Source of the DNA: Mesorhizobium loti
GTDB taxonomy: Bacteria > Pseudomonadota > Alphaproteobacteria > Rhizobiales > Rhizobiaceae
DNA length: 64,000 nt
Direction: 5' to 3'
Assembly (NCBI GenBank): GCA_002356515.1
Contig: AP017605.1
Location: 1,798,001 to 1,862,000 of the forward strand
Below are positions 35,462 through 43,735 of this stretch, one piece after another. Position numbers and translations under genes: made by a program. A model generated the notes under the pieces. The model did no database searches. It was given only the letters and a program-made list of their open reading frames with translations, and was not told the DNA's origin. Within the stretch, counting starts at the first letter, position 1. Every line of letters starts with the position of its first letter.

Positions 35462-35572
35462 ATGAAGAAGATTTATGAGCGGCCCGCTCTGATCAAGAAG
35501 GGCAATCTGAAATCGATCACGGCTGCGACCAACGGCCCGGTCGTGACCTCGAATCCTCCGATACCGCAATAA
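35462..35572 (+). CDS. Putative RiPP precursor with lasso-type leader (copy 2)
   Basis: A 36-residue micro-gene. The leader MKKIYERPALIKKGNLKSIT again fits Y-x2-P-x-L-x3-G-x5-T, and a 16-residue tail (AATNGPVVTSNPPIPQ) follows. The tail has no Asp or Glu, so it cannot make the classic lasso macrolactam; a different modification, or loss of function, must be considered. GGGAG lies eight bases before the ATG. No B, C or D lasso enzyme is visible within the window. Its stop is one base from the end of the convergent membrane protein gene. Confidence 0.65.
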   Translation: MKKIYERPALIKKGNLKSITAATNGPVVTSNPPIPQ

Positions 35573-35573
35573 G

Positions 35574-36767
35574 TCAGCCCGTCAGCATCAGGTCGTCCAG
35601 CACCATTTGCCAAGAATGTTTCGTCGAAAGACGGACACGGGTTACTGCTTTGAGCATCGGGGCGTAGTGCAGCGGCGTCAGTGCCGACAGCGTCAGTTGA
35701 TCGCTGGCGACCAATTGCTCGCCCAGCCAACACTCGATCAGCGCGATCTCCCCTTCCGACTTCAGCCACGCGGCGCTCAGCAGCACCGAGTGGAACCCGA
35801 ACGGGGTTTCGCGGCTGAACTCGGCCGGGTAGCCGCTGCTGGTATAGGCGACGTGATCGCCCGAGACATTGCCGTTGACGTAGCCTTCGCTGCCCTTGGT
35901 GTGGTCCTGCGCCATGGCGTTGAGGTTGTGCCATTGCAGCCCGGCATGCCCGCACGGGATCTTGCGGAAGCCACGCCCGGTGACGTCGTCGAAGCCGACC
36001 GTCCGCAGCGAGGCCTCGTTCGGCAGTGTATGCGACGACAACAGCCCGAGATCGGTGGGATAGGGCGAAAGCGCAAGTTGCCGGTCAAGCCCGCCACCAG
36101 CGATCACCACCATGTCGGCCTCGCCGGCAAGATCGAGCCGGAAGGGTAAACCCGGCGCCAGCGCCCGGCTCTCCAGCTCTTGCCCGTCCGCCATCACCGA
36201 CAGTGTCGCCGTGCCGCCTGCTGTCATCTTGCCGGCCAGGCTGCGCGCCGGCGCCAGCCCGACCGGCTGGGGCAGGTCCTGCGACACCAGCCCGGCGGGC
36301 GAGCCAGGCGCCAGCTGAAACTCCTGCGATTGCGTCTCGTTGGCGCTGGGCGAGCGCCAGCGCGGCGGCACCGAAACCGCGAACCGGTAGGTGCCGGGCG
36401 CGCGGATCACGGCATTGGCCGAAGACGTCGACATGGCGAAATTGGCAAAGCCGCCATTGTTTGTCCTGGTTGAAGCGACGAAGCCGCCCTGCCCATCGAA
36501 CAGCCGCACCATGATGCCGGCCATCGGCCGGTCGCCCACGCCGTACGTCCCGTCGCGGTCGACATCGAAATAGACGAAGGACGAGTAGTTGACACTGGCG
36601 GTGCTGCGCTCCCAGTCGGTACGCACAGCATAATCGTTGGCCGGATCCGCCCGGCGAGCCGCGCGGCGCCGGACACGTGCCTTGCGCAACAGCCAGACGA
36701 CGCATGCCGCGACCACAAGGATGACGACGGCCGCCAACAGGATTTCGACGAGGCCGAAATCATGCAT
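35574..36767 (-). CDS. Membrane-anchored SdrD_B-like protein
   Basis: A 397-residue protein with one N-terminal membrane helix (ILLAAVVILVVAACVVWLL), a basic stretch (RKARVRRRAARRAD), then an SdrD_B-like beta-sandwich (about 64-150). The hallmark FDVDRDGTYGVGDRPMAGIMV carries a D-x-D-x-D calcium-type loop. The C-terminal 200 residues form a second, unrecognised domain (FRKIPCGHAGLQWHNLNAM; SRETPFGFHSVLLSAAWL). It is convergent with the RiPP-like genes. A surface or periplasmic role is likely. Confidence 0.7.
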   Translation of the reverse strand: MHDFGLVEILLAAVVILVVAACVVWLLRKARVRRRAARRADPANDYAVRTDWERSTASVNYSSFVYFDVDRDGTYGVGDRPMAGIMVRLFDGQGGFVASTRTNNGGFANFAMSTSSANAVIRAPGTYRFAVSVPPRWRSPSANETQSQEFQLAPGSPAGLVSQDLPQPVGLAPARSLAGKMTAGGTATLSVMADGQELESRALAPGLPFRLDLAGEADMVVIAGGGLDRQLALSPYPTDLGLLSSHTLPNEASLRTVGFDDVTGRGFRKIPCGHAGLQWHNLNAMAQDHTKGSEGYVNGNVSGDHVAYTSSGYPAEFSRETPFGFHSVLLSAAWLKSEGEIALIECWLGEQLVASDQLTLSALTPLHYAPMLKAVTRVRLSTKHSWQMVLDDLMLTG

Positions 36768-37003
36768 GGCGGGAGAGTCTCGATAGTGATCGACGGTCGC
36801 TATTGGGAACGGCGTTCATGGATAATCTGGCTGCGCGATTGCTTTGTCGCAGCCTAGCTTGCGATACCGCCGCTGCACAGATGGCGCGGGCGATTGGTGG
36901 CATAGACATCAAGGCATCGCCAGCGCCATTACGTACCCGGCCTGGGCGGTGCAGTGACCTGGTCCGTGACCGGTAACTTTCTCACATGTCCGACCGGGCC
37001 AGA

Positions 37004-38698
37004 TCAGCCACCAAGCGCATATTTTATCAGATGGCCCATGGTCAGGGACCTGCCTCCGATAGGCGGTTCCCAGTTCGGGTCCTGGATCAGATACGAATGA
37101 CCGTCTCCATAGGCCAGGCCGACCAGCGTTTCCGCAACGATACGACCTCCAACCGGGCCCAGATGGGCCGGCTCTTCGTCGCCCTTGCTGCCCTTTTTCG
37201 ACGCGCGCTTGAACCAGTCGTGCTGCGCTTCCGCCAGCACATAGTACCAAAGCGGCGCATTGTCAGCGAATTCCCCATCGATATCGACTACGCTCTTGGC
37301 AGTTTTCATGTCATCGAGGACGGCTTTTCCTATCTTCAGATCGGCATCGGGAATAACCGGCACACCCATCGCCCGCGCCACGCTCTGGCCGCTTGGCATA
37401 CGCAAAGCGAGGCCGCGAAGCAGATTGCGGGACGCGAGATTGGCCGGGTCGTTCTTCGGGTCGATCGGCTGGGCTTGCAGTTGTGCGAGCGTGAGCGGCG
37501 GTGAAGCCGGCACCGTCTTTGAAAACTCCGGAAGGAACCCAAGCGGGTTCACCAGCGACGTGTCGATCTTGTACGCCGGCTGAGCCCGATGCTTGCCGCC
37601 CTTCTTGCCTGAGCCGTCGATGTCGAAGAACAAGCTCCAGTCGATGGCCCATTGGGTTGGAAATTCGTTGAAACCGTTCAAGCCTCTGCTGGCGACGCCG
37701 GCAAATATGAAGAAGCGGCCGGCAAGTCCGCGAGCCTTCTCGTCAGGTGTCGCCGACAACGGATCGTCGCCCCCATTCAGCTCGGTATTCAGCCGATAGA
37801 TCGGCCTCACCATCGAATGGCCAAACCGGTAGCCGGCGACCGAAAATTCCAATGGCATGTAGGGCATGTTGCGCCAATGGAAGAACTGAAGCTTGGGCTT
37901 CTTTTCGGCGGCACTGGCAACTGACCGGCGGTGGGGGAGTATTTCGTCGATCAACCCAGCACCACAGATGCGCGGCAGGAAGTCGTTGAGAACCACATAC
38001 TGATAGTGCCAACGCACCATGCGCTGGACTTCATCGAAGGTGGCTCCTTTCAGTTTTGGCTCGTCCATCAGCCGGTTGTGCAACCGCATGAATATGCCGT
38101 GTAACTGGGAGACGATGACGTTCTCATCGTTGCGCTTGTCCCCAATCAGCGCACGCGCCGCGGAACCGGGATTTTCCGGATCGCGGTAGCGCGGGAGATC
38201 ACGCGACGGCGAAGGCTTGTTCAGCTCGAACAGCTGTTTGCCCAGCCGAAACTTGCCATCGATATACAAATAGGGTTGATCCGCCGGCCCACGGCCGTAG
38301 ACGCTGTCCAGGTCTAGGCGGGGCGTCCTGAAATCCACCAGACTGTCCGGATCGTTCATCTGCATCAGCAAGGATGAAGGGTCGAAAGTGATGTCGTGGT
38401 CGATGAACTGGCCGAGATAGGTATATCCTGCCGCGATGCCGGTATTTTCCTCGTCGTCCTGAATATGCTTGTCTGTCTCGGCCGCGGCCATGGGCCTGCC
38501 GTCCCCGGTTTTCTCGGGGTCGGCCGTCATCGCGTCCCCCAGCGCCAGAAGCGCGCTCTGGGAATGAACCGCTGGAGCGAGCTCCCGGAACATCCGGCCG
38601 AAGCGGCCTTCGAATAGGGATGACCGACGCGACACATCGGCGCCTCTGATGCCGCCACCATGTGGGCTGAACGAACTTTTGGCTGCACTTGGTTGCAT
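37004..38698 (-). CDS. Animal-type haem peroxidase
   Basis: A 564-residue peroxidase of the cyclooxygenase/peroxidasin superfamily. The distal His lies in YLGQFIDHDITFDP (near residue 98), and the proximal His in RFGHSMVRPIYRLN (near 292). The catalytic Arg region FMRLHNRL is also present. No signal peptide is seen. Bacterial members oxidise halides or phenols for defence or signalling. A near-consensus Fnr/FixK box lies 90 bases upstream, suggesting oxygen-linked control. Confidence 0.88.
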   Translation of the reverse strand: MQPSAAKSSFSPHGGGIRGADVSRRSSLFEGRFGRMFRELAPAVHSQSALLALGDAMTADPEKTGDGRPMAAAETDKHIQDDEENTGIAAGYTYLGQFIDHDITFDPSSLLMQMNDPDSLVDFRTPRLDLDSVYGRGPADQPYLYIDGKFRLGKQLFELNKPSPSRDLPRYRDPENPGSAARALIGDKRNDENVIVSQLHGIFMRLHNRLMDEPKLKGATFDEVQRMVRWHYQYVVLNDFLPRICGAGLIDEILPHRRSVASAAEKKPKLQFFHWRNMPYMPLEFSVAGYRFGHSMVRPIYRLNTELNGGDDPLSATPDEKARGLAGRFFIFAGVASRGLNGFNEFPTQWAIDWSLFFDIDGSGKKGGKHRAQPAYKIDTSLVNPLGFLPEFSKTVPASPPLTLAQLQAQPIDPKNDPANLASRNLLRGLALRMPSGQSVARAMGVPVIPDADLKIGKAVLDDMKTAKSVVDIDGEFADNAPLWYYVLAEAQHDWFKRASKKGSKGDEEPAHLGPVGGRIVAETLVGLAYGDGHSYLIQDPNWEPPIGGRSLTMGHLIKYALGG

Positions 38699-39132
38699 GA
38701 TTGCCTCCGCAAATCATTTCGCTCATCGGAAAATATGCGCGCAAAAGTGCAGAGCCACGCATATGCAGCGGCCCTCGGCACCATTTCATGATCAAGATCA
38801 ACGGAATGGCCGATCGTCCCGCATTTTAACTCTGGGATCGGCCTATGCTTTTCAGTCTATGCTAATATCACAATAAAATATGACGCCAGTCAAGATACTG
38901 ATCAATAAACTTGATAATTGATGCCAACAAATCTATCGTTTTATACAACTCTAGGGAATCATTGCATTTTCACAGAATAGCTGCCGGGCATTGGACTAGA
39001 CGCCCTCTCCGGTGAGGTTCTCAAAACCTGCTTCTGACGATCAAAAAACCGACAAACAGCCTTTTATTCAAACCCGTTGTACCGGTTGGTTTTCTTCGAT
39101 TGGATGCCGAGACAGACCGGTGTTCCATCCCC
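38699..39132. other. AT-rich 434-base intergenic region
   Basis: Unusually AT-rich for this genome (for example AATATCACAATAAAATATG and TCAATAAACTTGATAATTG). It carries the Fnr-like box at 38788 and must hold the haem peroxidase promoter. I see no credible gene in it. Confidence 0.6.
38788..38801 (-). promoter_or_regulatory. Fnr/FixK-type box upstream of the haem peroxidase
   Basis: ATGAT-CAAG-ATCAA on the + strand, i.e. TTGAT-CTTG-ATCAT on the minus strand, one mismatch from TTGAT-N4-ATCAA. It lies 90 bases before the peroxidase start, a usual position for an activator site. Confidence 0.5.
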
Positions 39133-39903
39133 TCACTTCAACTCCACCCACACTGGTGCATGATCGCTGGCGCCATCCTGCCCGCGCACGTCGCGGTCGA
39201 TACCCGCCCCCTTCAGCCGGCGGGCGAGGGTCTTCGGCAGCAATATGTGGTCGAGCCTGAGGCCAGCATCGCGCGGCCAGCGGTTCCGGCGATAGTCCCA
39301 GAAGGTGTAGAGCGTCTCCTTCGGATAGATCTTGCGCAGCGCGTCGACCCACCCCTGCTCGATGAGGGCGGCGAAGGCGGCGCGGCTTTCCGGCTGCACC
39401 AGCGCGTTGTCGTCATAGGAGCGCGTGGCATAGATGTCGCGCGGCTCGGGCACGATGTTGTAGTCGCCGGCCAGCACCACAGGCAGGCCGGTGTCGAGAA
39501 GCTGTTCGGCATGCGCCTCCAGCCGCTTGTGCCAGGCCAGCTTGTACTGGAATTTCGGCCCCGGCTGCGGATTGCCGTTCGGCGCATAAAGACAAGCGAC
39601 GACGATGCCGTTCACCGCCGCCTCGATATAGCGGCTCTGCCGGTCGGCATTGTCGCCGGGCAAGGCATCGCGGGTCAGCACCGGCTCCGCGCCACGCGCC
39701 AGTATGGCAACGCCGTTCCAGGTCGGCTCGCCCTTCCACACCGCGCCATAGCCGGCATCGGCCAGCGCGGTGCGCGGAAACTGCATGTCGCGCGCCTTCA
39801 ATTCCTGCAGGCAGACGACATCGGGTTTGGCGGCCGCCAGCCAGGCCAGCAGATTGCCCAGCCGGCTGTTGATGTTGTTGATGTTGAAGGTGGCGAGTTT
39901 CAT
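39133..39903 (-). CDS. xthA: Exodeoxyribonuclease III
   Basis: A 256-residue AP endonuclease/3'-5' exonuclease of the ExoIII family for base-excision repair. Active-site signatures are present: ATFNINNINSR at the N-terminus, CLQELKARD (metal-binding Glu), LAGDYNIVPEPRD and the C-terminal RLDHILL and SDHAPVWVEL with the catalytic Asp-His. The frame and length are normal. It sits apart from other repair genes by about 2.5 kb (Ku and LigD are downstream on the map). Confidence 0.93.
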   Translation of the reverse strand: MKLATFNINNINSRLGNLLAWLAAAKPDVVCLQELKARDMQFPRTALADAGYGAVWKGEPTWNGVAILARGAEPVLTRDALPGDNADRQSRYIEAAVNGIVVACLYAPNGNPQPGPKFQYKLAWHKRLEAHAEQLLDTGLPVVLAGDYNIVPEPRDIYATRSYDDNALVQPESRAAFAALIEQGWVDALRKIYPKETLYTFWDYRRNRWPRDAGLRLDHILLPKTLARRLKGAGIDRDVRGQDGASDHAPVWVELK

Positions 39904-39984
39904 GGCGGCATGAAGCAGGAAGGCGAAGCTGGGGGCAAGAGAAGGATGCGGCGCGTTGTATTGGGCGAATGGCCAATGGCGGCG

Positions 39985-40155
39985 CTGCCCCTCATCCGCC
40001 TGCCGGCACCTTCTCCCCGCCTAGTGACGGGGAGAAGGGAATTGGTCGCAACGCCGCCGCCCTTTCTGCGACGTAGGCGATTAGCGAAAGCAACGATGAC
40101 AGCGTCTTTCTCCCCGTCACTATACGGGGAGAAATGTCCGGCAGGACAATGAGGG
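39985..40155. repeat. Rhizobial intergenic repeat
   Basis: Contains CTTCTCCCCGCCTAGTGACGGGGAGAAG and TTTCTCCCCGTCACTATACGGGGAGAA hairpins, flanked by copies of ATGAGGGGC and CCGGCAGG. It fills the gap between exonuclease III and the hydrolase. Confidence 0.75.
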
Positions 40156-40200
40156 GCGGCGCCGACGCCGAAAGGAAACGATCGAGCTAACGTGACCGCC

Positions 40201-40842
40201 CTAAATCCTGTCCGCCCACACCCTCACCGTCTCCGCCAGCGTCTTCAGATGATCGGCGGTCGAGAACCCCGACACGCTCTTGCGCGGCTTCAGATCGTGG
40301 TCGCCATCCTCCAGCCACACCACCTCGATCGCATCGGACAACCCATACCCCGCCACCTCGTCCCGCGTGCCGAACTCGTCGCGCGTGCCTTGAAAAATCA
40401 GCGTCGGCGTCTTCAGCCCTATCAGATGCTTCGTGCGCAGCTGGTCAGGTTTGCCGGGCGGATGGAAGGGATAGCCGAGGCACAGCAGGCCCGAAATCTC
40501 ACCCTTGGCAAACATCTCGTCCGCAACCATCGAGGCGACGCGCCCGCCCATCGACTTGCCGCCGATGATGAGTTTCCCGGTCACGCCCCTGGCCCTGAGA
40601 TCGGCGATCGCCTTGATATATTCCGGGTTCACCGTCTCGGCGCGCGGCGGCGGCTTGCGGTGGCCATAGCGGCGGGCCGCCATATAGTGGAATTCGAAGC
40701 GCGCCACCTGGAAGCCGGCGGCGGCCAGCGCCTTGGCGGTGGCGGTCATCGAGGGCGAATCCATCGAAGCGCCGGCGCCATGCGCGAGCAGGATGGTGAC
40801 GGGAGCGGTGTCGAAGCCGTCGAAGAGGAAGCTAGTGGGCAT
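40201..40842 (-). CDS. Alpha/beta hydrolase (KANL3/Tex30-like)
   Basis: A 213-residue alpha/beta hydrolase of the KANL3/Tex30-like family. The N-terminal LLAHGAGASMDSPSM oxyanion region is followed by the nucleophile elbow IGGKSMGGRVAS with Ser near 100, the Asp in FQGTRDEFGTRDE and the His in EDGDHDLKP. The start at 40842 is chosen over 40932 since the upstream part has no family match. Its start overlaps the end of the preceding membrane gene by 11 bases, implying coupling. Substrate unknown. Confidence 0.85.
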   Translation of the reverse strand: MPTSFLFDGFDTAPVTILLAHGAGASMDSPSMTATAKALAAAGFQVARFEFHYMAARRYGHRKPPPRAETVNPEYIKAIADLRARGVTGKLIIGGKSMGGRVASMVADEMFAKGEISGLLCLGYPFHPPGKPDQLRTKHLIGLKTPTLIFQGTRDEFGTRDEVAGYGLSDAIEVVWLEDGDHDLKPRKSVSGFSTADHLKTLAETVRVWADRI

Positions 40843-41194
40843 CAGTTTGCGGGCTCCCGAGAGAAAGATAGGAGAGTTCGGCCCCACCCCTTCTCCAATG
40901 CTCCGGTTGAAAGACGATGGAAGCGAAAGCAATTGAGAAAATTGCTGCTACGAAAATGAGGATCGGTCGACCTAATAGAATCCTCTCCTTGTTGGACATC
41001 AGATCCTCATCAGAGCTCTCTCCACGATAATATCTGCTCAAACTGATGTTGTTGTCCTGCGAAAAATCCCAGTGATTTCTCCAGTAGAAGCACAGATCGC
41101 GAATCTGCTGCACCATCAAAAAAATAAAAGATGCGGTAGATACCGCGAGTAACAAACATAAGAAGGGAAATTCCCCGCCTTTCCAGTCAGTCAC
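40832..41194 (-). CDS. Hypothetical two-helix membrane protein
   Basis: A 120-residue protein with hydrophobic helices at about 9-28 (FPFLCLLLAVSTASFIFLM) and 74-94 (ILIFVAAIFSIAFASIVF), and a charged region between them. The start is GTG with GGAGGAT upstream. GC content is lower than its neighbours, suggesting different ancestry. It ends inside the start of the hydrolase gene, so the two may be translated together. No family is recognised. Confidence 0.6.
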   Translation of the reverse strand: MTDWKGGEFPFLCLLLAVSTASFIFLMVQQIRDLCFYWRNHWDFSQDNNISLSRYYRGESSDEDLMSNKERILLGRPILIFVAAIFSIAFASIVFQPEHWRRGGAELSYLSLGSPQTDAH

Positions 41195-41280
41195 CAGATC
41201 CTCCGCCTGCAGAACCCATACAGCCCTTCCGCCTCCTATCCGATTTGATCAGGATAGGGAGTGGAGCAAAAGAGGGTCGC

Positions 41281-42408
41281 TCAGGAAACGGACTTCCGTG
41301 TCAGCTGCATATCCACGAACTGCACGCCCTTGGCCGCCACGTCAGCCCATTCGCTATCCGCGTCGAGTTCCAGATACCGCACCCACAGCCGCCGCGCTTC
41401 CGGCAGATTGCCGGCATCGAATTCCAGCCGCGCCAGATTGAACACCGGATCGGCATAATTCTTGTCGAGCGCGATCGCCTTCTGCAGGTGCTTTCGCGCC
41501 GAGGCGTCGCGGCCCTGCTCGCTCATCAGACCGGCGAGATTGAACCAGGCTTCGACAAAGGCGGAATCGAGCTTTATCGCCCTGGCATAATCATGCGCGG
41601 CATCCGCAGCATGGCCGCCGGCGCGCAGGCAGTTGGCGCGGTTGAAGGCAGCGATGGCGTCGCTGGGGTCGATGGCGAGGCAGCGCTGGTAAAGTGCCGC
41701 AGCACCTTCATGATCGCCCTGCTCTTCCGCCGCTTCCGCCTCGGCGAACAGCTCTTCCAGCGTGTCGTCGCCTTGTGCGGCAGCACCCAGATCGAACAGC
41801 AACTGCCCGTCGAGCTCGCTCTGGCCGCCTTCGAGATAGATCGCGTTGGGGCGGCCGTGCTGCGAGCCGACATTGAGCGACTTGGCGGTGAGCGAGGCAA
41901 CCGGGCCGGAGCGATGCACGGAGCGCGCGATCGCGCCCCAGGTCGCGCCGCCGGCCACCAGCCCGGCATATTTGCGCGCCAGGATCAGGTCGCGGAAGGA
42001 ATAGGGTTCGCAGTCATGCTCGAACGCATCGAACAGCGACAGCAGGTCGAGGTCGGCGCCCGACAGCCGCGATTGATCGATCAGCGATTGCCGCGACAGG
42101 GACGACGCCTCCGGCGCTTTCATCAGGCCGAGCAGGCGCAAAAAACCGTTCTCGCTGATCAGCACGCGCCCCGCCGCGCGCTCGGCGGCGACACGGCGCT
42201 CGATCCCGGCATCGCCGTTTTTCGTCGGTCCTGCCTTGGCCAGCAACGTCCGGCCGAACACGACATGTGTCGTGCGCCTTGTGATGCCGCGCCTCAGCTG
42301 GCCGTGCTGACGCTCGACCTCGCGTGCGGCGAGCCGCAAGGGAAACGCCGCCAGCGCGCCGATGGTACCGAAAACGGCCCCTGCGACCGAGACCGCCGGT
42401 GCCGTCAT
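41281..42408 (-). CDS. TPR-repeat protein overlapping the Ku gene
   Basis: A 375-residue protein. The N-terminal 200 residues resemble a winged-helix or charged domain, without clear motifs. The C-terminal half has about four tetratricopeptide repeats (GDHEGAAALYQRCLAIDPSD; AADAAHDYARAIKLDSAFVEA; ASARKHLQKAIALDKNYADP), which bind other proteins. Its start overlaps the Ku stop by four bases (ATGA), so it is translationally coupled to a DNA repair gene. Whether it takes part in repair is unknown. Confidence 0.83.
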   Translation of the reverse strand: MTAPAVSVAGAVFGTIGALAAFPLRLAAREVERQHGQLRRGITRRTTHVVFGRTLLAKAGPTKNGDAGIERRVAAERAAGRVLISENGFLRLLGLMKAPEASSLSRQSLIDQSRLSGADLDLLSLFDAFEHDCEPYSFRDLILARKYAGLVAGGATWGAIARSVHRSGPVASLTAKSLNVGSQHGRPNAIYLEGGQSELDGQLLFDLGAAAQGDDTLEELFAEAEAAEEQGDHEGAAALYQRCLAIDPSDAIAAFNRANCLRAGGHAADAAHDYARAIKLDSAFVEAWFNLAGLMSEQGRDASARKHLQKAIALDKNYADPVFNLARLEFDAGNLPEARRLWVRYLELDADSEWADVAAKGVQFVDMQLTRKSVS

Positions 42409-43313
42409 TTCTTGCTCTTGCCGACCGCCTTCAGCAGACTGGCCTTCAACGGATTCTCAGGGGCGCCGCCCGCTGCCGCCTTCTTGGCGGCGGGCTTTGC
42501 CGCCACCTCGTCGGCCTTGGTCTTCGACTTGGCCGGCGGCTTCGACTGCGACAGGCTCGCCTTCAGCGCATCCATCAGGTTGATGACATTGCCGCGCTCG
42601 GGTGCCGCCGCGATGATCGGCTTGTGGCCCTTCAGCTTCTCGCGGATCATCGCCATCAGCGCGATCTCGTAGCGGTCCTCGTAGTTCTTCGGGTCGAAGG
42701 TGGTTTCCTTCTGCTTGATCAGCGCTTCCGCCAATTCGAGCATTTCCGGGTCGGGCTTGCCGGCCGGGATGTTGCCGAAATATTCAGCCGTGCCACGCAC
42801 TTCGTTCGGGTTCCTCAAGGTGCACACGAACATTCCGTTCTCGCGCGCGCCGATCGTTACCACCCGCTCGCGGCTGGACAGGACCAGCCGGGCGATCGCC
42901 AGCTTGCCGGATTTGCGCATGGCTTCGCGCAGCACGGCGAAGGTCTCCTCGGCCATCGCCCCGTCCGGCGCCAGGTAGTAGGGCGCGTCCTGGTAGATGA
43001 CATCCACCTCGCCCTCGTCGACGAAGGCCTCGATGTTCATCGTGTGGTTGGATTCGATACGCACCGCGTCGAGGTCGGCATCATCGATGATGATGTACTG
43101 CTTGTCCTCGTACTCATAACCCTTGACCAGGTCCGAGCGCTCGACGAGCCCGAGTTCCGGGTCGACCGGCTTCATGTTGATGCGGTTGTGGGTCTTCTTG
43201 TGCAGCTGGTTGAACGAGATGCGCTCGCTGGTGGTCGTTGCGGGGTATAGCCGCACCGGACAGCTGACGAGGCTGAGCTTGAGGTAACCTTTCCAACTTG
43301 CCCTGGGCGCCAT
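42405..43313 (-). CDS. ku: Ku protein, non-homologous end joining
   Basis: A 302-residue bacterial Ku, which forms a homodimeric ring on DNA ends and recruits LigD. The N-terminus (RASWKGYLKLSLVSCPVRLYP) and core (LHKKTHNRINMKPVD, then EDRYEIALMAMI) are typical. It ends in a Lys/Ala-rich tail (PPAKSKTKADEVAAKPAAKK) that in other bacterial Ku proteins contacts DNA and LigD. LigD lies upstream on the same strand, 420 bases away. Confidence 0.95.
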   Translation of the reverse strand: MAPRASWKGYLKLSLVSCPVRLYPATTTSERISFNQLHKKTHNRINMKPVDPELGLVERSDLVKGYEYEDKQYIIIDDADLDAVRIESNHTMNIEAFVDEGEVDVIYQDAPYYLAPDGAMAEETFAVLREAMRKSGKLAIARLVLSSRERVVTIGARENGMFVCTLRNPNEVRGTAEYFGNIPAGKPDPEMLELAEALIKQKETTFDPKNYEDRYEIALMAMIREKLKGHKPIIAAAPERGNVINLMDALKASLSQSKPPAKSKTKADEVAAKPAAKKAAAGGAPENPLKASLLKAVGKSKK

Positions 43314-43349
43314 GATACACTCCTACGCGGCCATGCACTGACATTGACT

Positions 43350-43373
43350 GAGCATGATCTCGGGATCATGCTC
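43350..43373. repeat. Perfect 10-bp inverted repeat upstream of Ku
   Basis: GAGCATGATC-TCGG-GATCATGCTC, 37 bases before the Ku start. This dyad is common in rhizobial intergenic repeats; it may also affect Ku expression. Confidence 0.6.
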
Positions 43374-43549
43374 TTTGCAGCGCTTTTCGTCCGAAGGACG
43401 AACGAGGCTGCGCAAATCCTACACCGACGCCGAAAGATACAGGCAAATCCCTGACGAAATCTTCCGCTGCGTCTTTGAGGTCGTTGGGAGAGAATAATTC
43501 AAATTGTCGGAAGCGTCGATGGACCGGAATTTGAAACGCTGGCGGGACA

Positions 43550-43706
43550 GCCCCCTCTGCCCTGCTGGGCATCTCCCCCTCAAGGGGGGAGATCGGCAGC
43601 TTCAGCGCCTCGTCCACGTCAGAAGCGTTGCAGATTGGCGAAAGCCAGGGTGAAGGCCAATCTCCCCCCTTGAGGGGGAGATGTCCGGCAGGACAGAGGG
43701 GGGTGA
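43550..43706. repeat. Palindromic repeat block between LigD and Ku
   Basis: Two CTCCCCCTT-GAGGGGGAG hairpins in opposite order and the TGTCCGGCAGGACAGAGGGG arm also found at 11321-11340. It accounts for most of the 422-base gap; I see no gene there. Confidence 0.75.
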
Positions 43707-43735
43707 CACAGATCGCGGCGGCCCTCATCTCGCGA

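Noticed and set aside
35305..35572. Calling the micro-genes true lasso peptides
   Set aside because: The tail of copy 2 has no Asp or Glu, copy 1 has no tail, and no cyclase is present, so only the leader relationship is supported.
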